Positions 42,604 through 51,938 of a stretch of DNA of 64,000 nucleotides are shown here, piece by piece. A model generated the notes under the pieces. The model was not told where the DNA came from. It did not search any database and worked only from the letters and a program-made list of their open reading frames with translations. This DNA is from Flavobacterium notoginsengisoli. Lineage in GTDB: Bacteria > Bacteroidota > Bacteroidia > Flavobacteriales > Flavobacteriaceae. Numbering within the stretch: position 1 is the first letter of the stretch; each line of letters opens with the position of its first letter. Location: positions 558,001 through 622,000 of the forward strand of contig NZ_JACHLB010000002.1 in NCBI RefSeq assembly GCF_014207905.1. The letters are read 5' to 3'. The position numbers and the translations under genes are program-made.

Positions 42604-43030
42604 ATTTATAGAGATTAATTATTGTTTTAATTGTTATTCAATTATAAATGTATTTGCTTAAAAATATTTTACGTTACGGAAAACCGTAGATGTCCACTAA
42701 TAATTTTTTAAACAAAATTTAAAAATGATAATTGATTTTAAAATAAAAGAAGTTTAATATGTCAAAACTATTTATTTTATGAATTATTTACTCCAAAAAT
42801 AAAAATGTTTGATTTTTTTTAAAACTAATTCTAAGATAGAATAAAAGCATTTTAATAATTAATAAATATATAAAAATGAAAATAAGTTTTCACTAATATT
42901 TACCAAACAAAAAAAAGGACAGTCCCTCCAATTAAAGAAGAACTGCCCTTTTAGGCAAATTTAAAAATTTGCATTCCTAAGAATGCGTACAGTTTTTGGG
43001 TAATCTACTAAAAAGAAGACTAAACGCAGG
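42604..43030 (-). other. AT-rich spacer with the terminator of the second efflux operon
   Basis: The hairpin 42917-42923 with 42942-42948 (GGACAGT with ACTGCCC, one mismatch) is followed on the minus strand by a run of T and ends the adaptor transcript. The remaining stretch 42604-42908 is very AT-rich. It must hold the promoter of the ATPase pair, but I see no convincing TAnnTTTG close to 42603. Confidence 0.65.
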
Positions 43031-44119
43031 TTATTCGTTTATGTGATCGCCTTCTTTAGTTTCTTCGCTGGCAATTTTTACCAGTTTATCGTTTGGAGTC
43101 AAATCGCCGAAAATTTCAATTTTATCTTCGATTTCTCTTCCTTTTTTAATGTCCACTCTTGTCGCTTTGTGGTTTACTACTTTTACTACATATAAACCCT
43201 CAGCAGAATTTACTACTGCTGTTTTTGGCACTACATACGTGCTGTCTTTCGCGTTAAGCGGTAATAAAACTTCGGCAACCATTCCAGGCAATAAATTTCC
43301 TTTGGTATTGTGAACGTCCATTTCTACACGCTCAGAACGTAATTTTAAATCTAAAGCGCCAGACATTCTGGTAATTTTTGCTGTAAAAGTATCAGGCAAC
43401 GATTTTACATTAAAACTCATATTGTCGCCTGGGTGCAAATATCCTGTGTACAATTCTGGTACAGAAACCGCCAAACGCAATTTGCTTTGTTCTTGAATTG
43501 TTAATAAAGGTAAATCTGAACCTTTTCCTGCTGGACCAACAAATGTTCCTAAATTGACATTTCTAGCCGCTACAACGCCATCAAACGGAGCACGAATTTC
43601 TAGATAACCTCTCATAATCGAGATTTCTTTGTGCGCTGCAATTGCTGCTTGGTATTGTGCGTAATCAGAGTTCTTTTTACCGCTTGCCATTTCTAAGTCG
43701 TTTTTAGAAATCGTTCCTTCCACTTTGCTTGTTTCGTACAAACGATTGTAAGTGCTTTTGCTGGTTGCATAAATGGCTTCCATAGATTTCAGTCTCGATT
43801 CGGCAGCAGCCAATTGCGAACTGATTTCTGGCGCTTCTAAAACAATTAAAAGCTGTCCTTTTTTTACTTTAGAACCAATATCAACTTTTAATGTTTTTAC
43901 GAAACTGCTCACTTTTGCGTACAAATCAACTTGTTGGAAACCCGTTAATTCAGCAGGCAAACGCAATTCTGTAGTCAGTTTTTCTTTCGCTAAAAGGAAA
44001 GTTTCAACTTTAGGTTCGATTTCTGGTTTTGCAGTTTCTTCTTTTTTCTTTTCGCAACCGCTTAATACAACTAGTGCTGTAAATAATAATGCAGATGATT
44101 TTATAATGTTACTTTTCAT
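43031..44119 (-). CDS. RND efflux periplasmic adaptor lipoprotein, second system
   Basis: 362 residues with a lipoprotein signal ('LFTALVVLSGCEKKK'). The half-motifs 'LYAKVSSFVKTLKVDIGSKVKKGQLLIVLEAPEISSQL' and 'GYLEIRAPFDGVVAARNVNLGTFVGPAG' with the coiled hairpin between them are those of the HlyD/AcrA adaptor family. The C-terminal beta-barrel and membrane-proximal parts follow. It comes third in the run TolC, permease, adaptor, an order opposite to most pumps. A 260-bp gap with repeats separates it from the permease stop. Confidence 0.9.
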   Translation of the reverse strand: MKSNIIKSSALLFTALVVLSGCEKKKEETAKPEIEPKVETFLLAKEKLTTELRLPAELTGFQQVDLYAKVSSFVKTLKVDIGSKVKKGQLLIVLEAPEISSQLAAAESRLKSMEAIYATSKSTYNRLYETSKVEGTISKNDLEMASGKKNSDYAQYQAAIAAHKEISIMRGYLEIRAPFDGVVAARNVNLGTFVGPAGKGSDLPLLTIQEQSKLRLAVSVPELYTGYLHPGDNMSFNVKSLPDTFTAKITRMSGALDLKLRSERVEMDVHNTKGNLLPGMVAEVLLPLNAKDSTYVVPKTAVVNSAEGLYVVKVVNHKATRVDIKKGREIEDKIEIFGDLTPNDKLVKIASEETKEGDHINE

Positions 44120-44170
44120 TTTTTGGTTTTATATAATGAATATGTTTTTAACTCTTTTGGAGTAGTTATT

Positions 44171-44320
44171 TTAACACATAGATACATAGCTTTTCTTTGC
44201 GTATAAAAGGCATTTCACTTTTTTAAACACATCCCGAAGCTTCGGGACTATGTGTGAAAACTAGTTTTTTCTTTTACCTTTTTTTATTTAAAATTAAAAT
44301 TTATGTTTCTATGTGTTAAA
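44171..44320. repeat. AACACATAGA-family inverted repeat, copy 2
   Basis: TTAACACATAGATACATAG (44171-44189) matches CTATGTGTTAAA-type sequence around 44303-44320. An inner hairpin with CCCGAAGCTTCGGG lies at 44233-44246. It is the only large element between the permease and adaptor genes. Confidence 0.8.
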
Positions 44321-44340
44321 ATAATTACACTCAAAGAGTT

Positions 44341-44400
44341 ATGACTTTCGACTTTCCAACTTTCGGCTTTATGACTTTATTACTTTCCAACTTTCGACTT
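44341..44400. repeat. CTTTCGACTTTCCAA short-period repeat entering a gene end
   Basis: Units of 7-8 bp (GACTTTC, GACTTTC, CAACTTTC, GGCTTTAT, GACTTTAT, TACTTTCC, AACTTTCG) run to the permease gene. The permease stop (44380) and last residues ('SKSKVGK') lie inside the repeat. Confidence 0.7.
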
Positions 44401-47400
44401 ACTGATAGATGAGATATAATGGATGCTTTCTTCGTCTTCAGGATCTAAAGAAACAGATTGTGTCGATGTTTTTTCTTGTGCCCACGCAAATATCTGCGGA
44501 AGGATTAACAATACGGCAAAAGTAGAAAATAATAATCCGCCGATAACCGCTCTTCCTAATGGAGAAACTTGATCGCCTCCTTCGCCGTGTCCAATTGCCA
44601 TTGGCAACATACCCATGATCATCGCAACAGAAGTCATGATAATCGGACGAAGACGCAACGCAGCTGCTTCTCTTGCAGATTCTAAGGCGTTTCCGTTTAT
44701 TTTTCTGAGCTGTTCGGCATTCGTAACCAATAAAACGGCATTGGCAATAGAAACCCCAACCGACATGATGATTCCCATATACGATTGTAAGTTAAGCGTA
44801 GAACCTGTAATAGTCAGCATTAATAAAGCACCTAAAACTACGGCTGGAACTGTCGTTAAAATTACTAACGAAACTTTAAACGATTGGAAATTAGCAGCCA
44901 ACATTAAGAAGATTACAAAAACAGCGACCAACAAACCTGTCTGTAAACTGCTTAATGTTTCCGTTAATACCGTACTTAGTCCGATTGGTGTGATAAATAA
45001 ACCACGTGGTAACTCGCCCAAAGAACTAATTGTTTTACTCACATCTTTTGATGCCGTTCCTAAGTCGGTCTGGTAGATGTTTGCCGTAACGGTAATGTAT
45101 GGCATGGCTCCTAAATTGTCATTTTCACCACTTACAAATCCCGGTGTAATTTTAGCAACGTCACTTAAAACTGGACGAAGTGAATTTTTCAAGACTGGAA
45201 TTTCTCCAATATCGGTTTTGCTTTTCATTTTATTTAAAGGCACTTGAACCTGAACAGAATACGATAATCCTGCTTTTTCATCAACCCAGTTATTTTTTTC
45301 GGTATAACGAGAAGATGAGGTTGAAGCTACAAGTGAACGCGAAATGTCATTCATATCAACTCCTAGTTCGGCAGCGCGAGTTCTGTCAATATCAATATTC
45401 ATTGCGGGATAATGTATTGGCTGACCAATTTGTACATCTCTGAAATAAGAAATTGCTTTTAGTTTATCTACAATTTGAGTCGCGTACAATTCGTTTTTCT
45501 TTTTGTCTTTTCCGGCAACTCGAATCTCAATTGGAGTAGGAGAACCTTGGCTTAAAACTTTATCTGTCAATTCGATTGGCTCAAAAGAAAGTTTAGTGTC
45601 TGGCAATACTTTTTTAATTCTTGCTCTAAATTCATCTTTAAAGTCATCCATATCTTCTTCAAAGTCTTTTAAACTTACTTGGAAAACCGCTTCGTGAGAA
45701 CCTGCCATGAATAAATAAATCGGGTTGATCGAGAATAAAGAAGGGTGTTGTCCAACATAAACAGATGAAATTCCTATATGTTCTTTTCCGACCATTTTTT
45801 CCAATTCTTTCAAAACAACTCTCGCTTGTTCTTCTGTTCTTTCCAAACGCGTTCCGTCAACAGCACGCATTCTTAATTGGAACTGACTAGAATTTGTTCT
45901 AGGAAAAACATCTTTACCAATAAAATTGATAAATAAAACCGCCAGAAGAATTGAGCCAGTTAAATAAATAATAGTCGTAGCTTTTTTGTGAACAAACAAA
46001 CGATCTAAAGTTCGCATAAAACGAATTTTGAAACGCTCAAACGGACTTATTTTTCCGTTGTTGTTTGTGTCTTCTCTTTCTACGTAACCTTTTTTCTGAG
46101 TAATCAGATTTTGTTCCGATTCTGGAGTAATGCCGCTGTCATTAAATTCAGCTTCATCATCTGTGATTTCTGGTCCGTGTGCATGTTTTTCATGACCTTT
46201 CATCATCCAGTTTGCCATTACGGGTACAAAGGTTTGTGAAAGCAAGAATGAAATTACCATTGAGAATCCAATTGCTAAAGCTAAAGGCAAGAACAACGCT
46301 CCTGGAATACCAACCATTGTAAATGCTGGTGCAAATACGGCTAGAATACAAAGTAAGATCAATAATTTAGGCAAAGCAATTTCCTGACAGGCATCCCAAA
46401 TGGCGAGTGCTTTTGGTTTTCCCATGTCGAGATGCTGGTGAATATTTTCGATTGTAACGGTACTTTCATCCACCAAAATACCAATTGCCAGCGCTAATCC
46501 TGATAAAGACATTAGGTTGATCGTTTGTCCGAATAATTTCAGGAATAAAACTCCAGAAATAATCGAAATTGGAATCGTCATAATTACGATTAAAGCCGCA
46601 CGACGGTCACCTAAGAATAATAAAACCATTAATCCGGTAAGAACCGCACCGATAATTCCCTCAGTAATCAAACTTTTAACCGAGTTGATTACATAAACCG
46701 ACTGGTCAAATTCGTACGTAATGTTTACGTCTTCTGGAAGTGTACTCTGAATTTTAGGCAATTCTTTTTTCAATTTCTGAACCACATCCCAAGTCGAAGC
46801 GTCTCCCGCTTTTGCAATACTAATATAAACCGAACGTTTTCCGTTTACTAAAGCATAACCTGCTGTAATATCTGCACCGTCTTTTACAGACGCAACATCG
46901 CCTAATTTTAAGTTTTGAACACCGCCTTTGAATAACGGAATTTGTTCAAAATCTTTAACTTCTTTAATCGTATTATTGGTTGGCGTAATATAGTTTTTGT
47001 CGCCCATACGCACGTTTCCAGACGGAGCCGTTTGGTTGTTCAAACGAATCGCATCTACGATTTGGTCTGGCGTCATATTATGAGAACGCAATAAATCTGG
47101 ATCTACGTTTACCTCAATTGTTCTTGGGCTTCCGCCGAAAGGAGCTGGAGATAATAAACCAGGAATTGCAGTAAACGAAGCACGAACATAAACGTTGGCT
47201 AAATCCTGTAATTCGTTATTTGATCGTATTTTACTGCTCAAAACCAATTGTCCAATTGGAAGTGAAGAAGCATCAAAACGAATGATAAAGGGAGGCTGTG
47301 TTCCCGGGGGAAAAGCCGCTTGAATACGATTCGAAAGCGCACTTAATTCGGCAGCAGCCTGCGCCATATTGGTTCCTTCGTAATAGGTTAATTTCATAAT

Positions 47401-47667
47401 CATTAACCCTTGAATATTTTTAGTTTCTACCGATTTGATACCGTTCGAGAAAGGCAAAACGTTTACGTAGTTTTTGGCAAAATAAGCTTCCATCTGGTCT
47501 GGCGTATAACCTCCAAACGGATGCGCAATATAGATAACCGGCAAATTCATTTTTGGCAGAATATCTACCTTAATGTCTTTGATGGCACCAATTCCGAAGA
47601 AAAATAGACCCGCAACCAATACTAAAATGGAAATGGGTTTGCGGAGTGCAAAACGTATTAAATTCAT
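44380..47667 (-). CDS. RND efflux permease, second system, with altered proton relay
   Basis: 1095 residues. The start 'RFALRKPISILVLVAGLFFFGIGAIKDIKVDILPKMNLPVIY' and the periplasmic parts are typical of RND permeases. The proton-relay triad differs from AcrB: 'GILVDESTVTIEN' has D400 and E401, and the lysine in helix 10 is A975 ('GVSIANAVLLVTN'). A hydrophilic stretch after 'HEKHAHGPEITDDEAEFNDSG' with Asp/Glu and His lies in the central cytosolic loop. The last seven residues are supplied by an intergenic repeat. Substrate class is unknown. Confidence 0.9.
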   Translation of the reverse strand: MNLIRFALRKPISILVLVAGLFFFGIGAIKDIKVDILPKMNLPVIYIAHPFGGYTPDQMEAYFAKNYVNVLPFSNGIKSVETKNIQGLMIMKLTYYEGTNMAQAAAELSALSNRIQAAFPPGTQPPFIIRFDASSLPIGQLVLSSKIRSNNELQDLANVYVRASFTAIPGLLSPAPFGGSPRTIEVNVDPDLLRSHNMTPDQIVDAIRLNNQTAPSGNVRMGDKNYITPTNNTIKEVKDFEQIPLFKGGVQNLKLGDVASVKDGADITAGYALVNGKRSVYISIAKAGDASTWDVVQKLKKELPKIQSTLPEDVNITYEFDQSVYVINSVKSLITEGIIGAVLTGLMVLLFLGDRRAALIVIMTIPISIISGVLFLKLFGQTINLMSLSGLALAIGILVDESTVTIENIHQHLDMGKPKALAIWDACQEIALPKLLILLCILAVFAPAFTMVGIPGALFLPLALAIGFSMVISFLLSQTFVPVMANWMMKGHEKHAHGPEITDDEAEFNDSGITPESEQNLITQKKGYVEREDTNNNGKISPFERFKIRFMRTLDRLFVHKKATTIIYLTGSILLAVLFINFIGKDVFPRTNSSQFQLRMRAVDGTRLERTEEQARVVLKELEKMVGKEHIGISSVYVGQHPSLFSINPIYLFMAGSHEAVFQVSLKDFEEDMDDFKDEFRARIKKVLPDTKLSFEPIELTDKVLSQGSPTPIEIRVAGKDKKKNELYATQIVDKLKAISYFRDVQIGQPIHYPAMNIDIDRTRAAELGVDMNDISRSLVASTSSSRYTEKNNWVDEKAGLSYSVQVQVPLNKMKSKTDIGEIPVLKNSLRPVLSDVAKITPGFVSGENDNLGAMPYITVTANIYQTDLGTASKDVSKTISSLGELPRGLFITPIGLSTVLTETLSSLQTGLLVAVFVIFLMLAANFQSFKVSLVILTTVPAVVLGALLMLTITGSTLNLQSYMGIIMSVGVSIANAVLLVTNAEQLRKINGNALESAREAAALRLRPIIMTSVAMIMGMLPMAIGHGEGGDQVSPLGRAVIGGLLFSTFAVLLILPQIFAWAQEKTSTQSVSLDPEDEESIHYISSISKSKVGK

Positions 47668-47679
47668 TAGGATTTATAA

Positions 47680-49065
47680 TTAAAATTCATTTATAAATAA
47701 GTCAAAATTTCCTGTTGCAGCGACTTTCAATAAGTACGATTGCCACACATTATTATTGACAATATCTCGATCGATTTCAGCGCGATTTAAAACATACATG
47801 GTTTGTGTTAAATCGGTCAAATCGGTTAAACCGTTTTTGTATAAAGTTGATTTTTGCAAATAAGCTCTTTTTGCTGCATCAACTTGAATTGGCGCTTCCG
47901 CATAGTTTTCAAGCGTGATTTTGATTTTATCTTCTGCAAAATTTAACTGCGATTTCAATTCTCTATCGGCTTGATTGTATTCTTCTTGCAAAGCTTGAGA
48001 AACAAATTTCTGAGCGCTAACTTGTTTGCTTGATCTGAACGGCGTGGTTAAATTCCACGTAATTCCAACTCCAATTAAATAATTAGTTCGATCTGGATTT
48101 ACGCCATCCCAATAATTTCTGCTGAAAGCGGTTTGATCTGAAGCATAAGTATTTTCAAATCCTGAAGCTCTGGTTTGTAAAACACCAAAAGCGCTCATTG
48201 TTGGATAATAAAAACGTTTGTATAATTTAACCTGCTGATTGCTGTAATCGATTTTGGTTTTATAAAGTTGTAATAAAGGATGAAGACTGTCATTTGCTGC
48301 GCTTGCTTGAACTAATTCTTTTGGAATCTGAGTTACAAAAAGCGTATCAGTAACAAAATCTTGCGGTGCAACACCCATTAAATCGACTAATTTGTTGTTT
48401 TGTTCCTTAACGAAATTCTTTGCTAAGTTTAAAGCAATTTTAGCTTTAGAAACTTCGGCTGTAGCCAATGTAGAATCGACTCCTGCCAATAAACCGTTTT
48501 TAACTCGCGCAACAGCTGTCTTTTTGAAAACTTCTGCGCGATCTAAGTTCTTTTGCTGTGAAATCAGTAATCTTTGGCTTGCTAATAAATTCAAATAAGC
48601 AGCCGAAATTTTGATTTCTTGCTGGAATTTTTCCTGCTGTAAATCTTTTTCTTTAGCCTGAACATCAATTTTAGATAAATTGATTTTTTCCTGTGTTTTT
48701 CCGAAAGTGAAAAAATCCCAGTTCATGTTGACTAAATAAAGTGCACCGAAAGCCGAATTCCAGTTTTGTTCCGGAAGAGGCAAACCTGATGAAGCAACTC
48801 CTAAACCTCCAAATCCGTAAAGCGGTCCGTTTTGTCCGTTTACAGTTCCGTAATCCTGCTGCGCCGATAAGTTAAGGTTGGGCAGATAATCGCGACGAGA
48901 TTGTTTTAGAGTTTCTTTTGATGCATTGGCGTAATTGTTTTTTGCTCTGACCGAACCGTAGTTTTCAAGCCCTGTTTTTACAGCTTCTTTAAGAGAAAGG
49001 GTTTGAGAGTAACCGATTGAGGCAAAAATCAATAAAAATAAAATGGTAATTTTTTTGAAATACAT
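47680..49065 (-). CDS. TolC-family outer membrane protein, second system
   Basis: 461 residues from the ATG at 49065; the longer frame begins at a TTG and is rejected because the signal peptide ('ILFLLIFASIGYSQ') starts here. Long coiled coils ('QQEKFQQEIKISAAYLNLLASQRLLISQQKNLDRAEVFKKTAVARVKNGLLAGVDSTLATAEVSKAKIALN') identify the OEP family. It lacks a lipobox, so it is a TolC-like rather than OprM-like factor. It is the first gene of the run and has a TAAATTTG element 37 bp upstream of its ATG. Confidence 0.9.
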   Translation of the reverse strand: MYFKKITILFLLIFASIGYSQTLSLKEAVKTGLENYGSVRAKNNYANASKETLKQSRRDYLPNLNLSAQQDYGTVNGQNGPLYGFGGLGVASSGLPLPEQNWNSAFGALYLVNMNWDFFTFGKTQEKINLSKIDVQAKEKDLQQEKFQQEIKISAAYLNLLASQRLLISQQKNLDRAEVFKKTAVARVKNGLLAGVDSTLATAEVSKAKIALNLAKNFVKEQNNKLVDLMGVAPQDFVTDTLFVTQIPKELVQASAANDSLHPLLQLYKTKIDYSNQQVKLYKRFYYPTMSAFGVLQTRASGFENTYASDQTAFSRNYWDGVNPDRTNYLIGVGITWNLTTPFRSSKQVSAQKFVSQALQEEYNQADRELKSQLNFAEDKIKITLENYAEAPIQVDAAKRAYLQKSTLYKNGLTDLTDLTQTMYVLNRAEIDRDIVNNNVWQSYLLKVAATGNFDLFINEF

Positions 49066-49101
49066 AAACTCAAGGTGTGATATGAAATGTTTTTGATGAA
49101 A

Positions 49102-49146
49102 CAAATTTATTTCTCTTACACTGATAAAAGTGATGTTAAGTGATGT
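49102..49146 (-). promoter_or_regulatory. Promoter and direct-repeat site before tolC
   Basis: On the minus strand TAAATTTG (49109-49102) is the -7 element. On the plus strand AGTGATGT occurs twice (49129-49136 and 49139-49146), 10 bp apart, at the -33 region. Direct repeats one helical turn apart suit a LytTR regulator, whose gene lies on the other side. AAATGAC/GTCATTT (49158-49164 with 49176-49182) lies further upstream. Confidence 0.5.
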
Positions 49147-49239
49147 ACTGCACTAGTAAATGACGAATTGAATTTGTCATTTTTACGAAATATAAATTAA
49201 ATATTTGTTCGTACTTTGTAACCTATTTCAAAATTAAGA

Positions 49240-50277
49240 ATGAACAAAAAGATTGATAACATATTGGATAACAAATGGTGGCAAGAAGTTGCTGTTGTCC
49301 TTTTTTCTTTTACGATTTACACTTTAAAAAATGATTGGATGTTATTCAGTTCGTTCATTTCTATTTTAATGGGTATCTTTTTTTATTGCATTTTATACAT
49401 GCATGCGCAGTTTAACCGCTTTTTTCTACTTCCAATATTATTCAAAGGCAATAAACCTTTTACTTATATTATTCTAACGCTTTTCGGGGTCTTTGTATTT
49501 TCTGTTGTTCTTTATGAAATTACAATGTTGGATATGTTTGCGAAATGCCATTTGTATCAAAATTCACATCAAAGAAGTTATGCTTATCAGTTGGCAAGTG
49601 TTTTAGGAACTCTGGTCTGCATTTTGAGCCCAATTATTGTATTTAAGTTTTATCGAATTCATAGAAAACAAACCGATGCGGCCTTATTGTTCAATCAAAT
49701 GCAGTTAAACTCTTTGAAAGGACAATTAAATCCGCATTTTTTATTCAATACATTTAATACGCTTTACGGAATCAGTCTTGAATTTCCAGATAGAACGCCC
49801 GATTTAATTATGAAAGTTTCGCAGTTAATGCGTTATCAGTTAGAAAGCAACAGTAAACAATGTGTTTCTTTAGAAGATGAACTCGAATTTATAAATAGTT
49901 ACGTTCAGCTAGAAAAAGAGCGTGTTGGTTATCGTTGCGATATTAATTTCGAGAGTACTGTAGATAAAGATTATACGTATAAAATTTCGCCAATGCTTTT
50001 AATTGCATTTATAGAAAATGCCTTTAAACATGGAACTTGCGCGATTGAAAATTGTTTCGTAAAAATTACGATTTCAGTCGAAAACGGATTATTGCATCTT
50101 CATGTTACCAATTCAATTCCGAAGAAAAATGATGTGATTTCGACCAAAATAGGCTTGAAAAATACAATTGAACGTTTGAATTTAATTTACGGAAAAGACT
50201 ATAAATTAGATATTCAGGACGATAAACAAACCTATATTGTTGATTTAGAAATACAACTTAAAAAGTTTGTAAGATGA
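49240..50277 (+). CDS. LytS/YpdA-type sensor histidine kinase
   Basis: 345 residues. Four membrane helices fill the first 140 residues. The phosphoacceptor histidine is H166 in 'GQLNPHFLFNTFNTLYG', followed by 'VSLEDELEFINSYVQLEKER', the N-box 'LLIAFIENAFKHG' and 'KIGLKNTIERLNLIYG'. This is the His_kinase plus HATPase arrangement paired with LytTR regulators. It overlaps the regulator gene by four bases (ATGA). It is divergent from the tolC-permease-adaptor run and is its likely controller. Confidence 0.92.
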   Translation: MNKKIDNILDNKWWQEVAVVLFSFTIYTLKNDWMLFSSFISILMGIFFYCILYMHAQFNRFFLLPILFKGNKPFTYIILTLFGVFVFSVVLYEITMLDMFAKCHLYQNSHQRSYAYQLASVLGTLVCILSPIIVFKFYRIHRKQTDAALLFNQMQLNSLKGQLNPHFLFNTFNTLYGISLEFPDRTPDLIMKVSQLMRYQLESNSKQCVSLEDELEFINSYVQLEKERVGYRCDINFESTVDKDYTYKISPMLLIAFIENAFKHGTCAIENCFVKITISVENGLLHLHVTNSIPKKNDVISTKIGLKNTIERLNLIYGKDYKLDIQDDKQTYIVDLEIQLKKFVR

Positions 50278-50969
50278 GAGAAACAAAAAAATGTATAATC
50301 GTAGATGATGAGCCGGCGGCGCATTATGTTTTAGCCAATTATATCAAACAAAATCCGCAGTTGGAATTGGTTTTTCAAGGATATAACGGAATTGAAGCGA
50401 TGGATTATCTGCGAGAAAATACAGTAGATTTAATGTTTCTTGACATCAATATGCCTGAGATTTCTGGTATGGAATTGCTTAAAATTCTACCGACACATCC
50501 AAAAACTATTTTGACAACAGCTTACTCTGAATTTGCTTTAGAAAGTTACGATTACGGTGTAATAGATTATCTATTGAAACCTATTTATTTTCCAAGATTC
50601 TTAAAGGCAATTGATCGTTTTTTTGCAACAGAAAATGTCAAAAAAGCCGAAGAAACAGTTATCAATTCCGTAAGTGTAAAAGTTGATGGTTATTTTATCG
50701 AAATAGAATTAGATCAGCTTTTGTTTGCGCAGAGTTTTGGAAATTATGTAAAACTTCATACCACAAAACGAACTTATCTGGCATCGATTACAACGACTGA
50801 ATTTGAGAAATGCCTTCCTGAAAAAAGCTTTATGCGTATTCATAAATCGTACATTGTTGCATTGGATAAAATTGATGCGACGGAAAAAGATTTTGTGGTT
50901 ATTAAAAATGAAAGAATTCCGATTGGAATTACCTATAAACGAGAATTGACAGATCGATTAAAGAAATAA
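50274..50969 (+). CDS. LytTR-family response regulator
   Basis: 231 residues. The receiver domain has the acid pair D11/D12 ('IIVDDEPAAHYVL'), the acceptor D57 ('DLMFLDINMPEISG'), T/S in 'ILTTAYSEFALESYDYGVIDYLLKPI' and the conserved Lys. The C-terminal LytTR domain carries 'FAQSFGNYVKLHTTKRTYLASITTTEFEKCLPEKSFMRIHKSYIV'. It would bind direct repeats of about 10 bp spacing, as found at 49129-49146. It is translated with the kinase through the four-base overlap. Confidence 0.93.
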   Translation: MRETKKCIIVDDEPAAHYVLANYIKQNPQLELVFQGYNGIEAMDYLRENTVDLMFLDINMPEISGMELLKILPTHPKTILTTAYSEFALESYDYGVIDYLLKPIYFPRFLKAIDRFFATENVKKAEETVINSVSVKVDGYFIEIELDQLLFAQSFGNYVKLHTTKRTYLASITTTEFEKCLPEKSFMRIHKSYIVALDKIDATEKDFVVIKNERIPIGITYKRELTDRLKK

Positions 50970-51010
50970 AGTCAAAAATAAAATTGCTTACTAATTCAAT
51001 TATTTTTTAA

Positions 51011-51047
51011 AAAAGCCTGTATAGATTTAGTTCTTCTGCAGGCTTTT
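51011..51047. terminator. Bidirectional terminator after the regulator gene
   Basis: A 9-bp stem AAAAGCCTG/CAGGCTTTT (51011-51019 with 51039-51047) with A and T tracts at both sides. The gene on the other strand ends 17 bp away. Confidence 0.8.
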
Positions 51048-51063
51048 ATATTTTGTAAACGAA

Positions 51064-51780
51064 TCAAATGCATTTTTGTTTCCAGATTTCTAATTTAACT
51101 CCTTTAAAAACTAGCCATAAACTGAACGATAATTCTGCGATCAAACAAGGCATTAATAGCATAATATGAGAAAGTTCAGGTTCAAGTATCAAAGCAAAAC
51201 TATTGAATAAATAACAAAAACCTGCAATTGCCATAAGGATGCCAATTGCTTTTGGAAAGTAGTCCGATTTAAATATTAAATACCCCTCAAAAAGACATAC
51301 AAAACCAAAAAAGATCAATCCAATTCCGAAACCAAAATTATGCACTTTAATAGATAAATAGGATAAACCAGCTAATTGTTCTGTACTAAATGATTTTAAA
51401 TAATCGACATCTGAAAGAAAAAATAATGCAGTCAGGAGATTTAGTTTGTTTAGAACCAAAATTGCTGTTTGAATTAGATTAAAAGATAAATTGAGCAATG
51501 CTAGTTTTTTACTTACTGGCTTTAAAAAATAATAAAGGATAATCATAACCGGTAAGTCGCAGATATGCATAATCAGATCAGCTGTTATTCCAATTTTCCA
51601 TAAAAAAGGATTTTGAATGATATTGTTTGCAGTAGCAATGGCGTCACCTGAAACATATAGTTTATTTCGAACAAATGCTTGCGAACATGCGCCCATTACA
51701 ATGATTACAAGATATAATAATCCTGCTATTCGGGCATACATTTGAGGAGAACTCTCAAATTTTACAGGTTTAAAATTCAT
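51064..51780 (-). CDS. DUF4386-family membrane protein
   Basis: 238 residues from the ATG at 51780 (the extended frame begins with TTG). 'SSPQMYARIAGLLYLVIIVMGACSQAFVRNKLYVSGDAIATANNIIQNPFLWKIGITADLIMHICDLPVMIILYYFLKPVSKKLALLNLSFNLIQTAILVLNKLN' is the DUF4386 pattern, with six membrane helices and the conserved 'ARIAGLLYLI'. No function is known. It is divergent from the small secreted PepSY-like gene. Confidence 0.9.
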   Translation of the reverse strand: MNFKPVKFESSPQMYARIAGLLYLVIIVMGACSQAFVRNKLYVSGDAIATANNIIQNPFLWKIGITADLIMHICDLPVMIILYYFLKPVSKKLALLNLSFNLIQTAILVLNKLNLLTALFFLSDVDYLKSFSTEQLAGLSYLSIKVHNFGFGIGLIFFGFVCLFEGYLIFKSDYFPKAIGILMAIAGFCYLFNSFALILEPELSHIMLLMPCLIAELSFSLWLVFKGVKLEIWKQKCI

Positions 51781-51938
51781 TTTTTTGGTTTTGGTTTTTA
51801 ATATGACGATAACCAAAGCAGATTGTTACGATGAATTTCTTTTTTGTAAAAATAAGTTTTTTACGACTTCATTTATTCTTCATAAAAAAGTAGTAAATTT
51901 AATACGTTGTTTTAAAGTTTAATTTTAAAAATTTGACC

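Noticed and set aside
43773..44165. 130-aa frame opposite the second adaptor
   Set aside because: It is antisense to a clear HlyD-family gene and has no recognisable domain.
44615..45076. 153-aa frame opposite the second permease
   Set aside because: It is antisense to a well-conserved RND gene; its composition mirrors the membrane helices.
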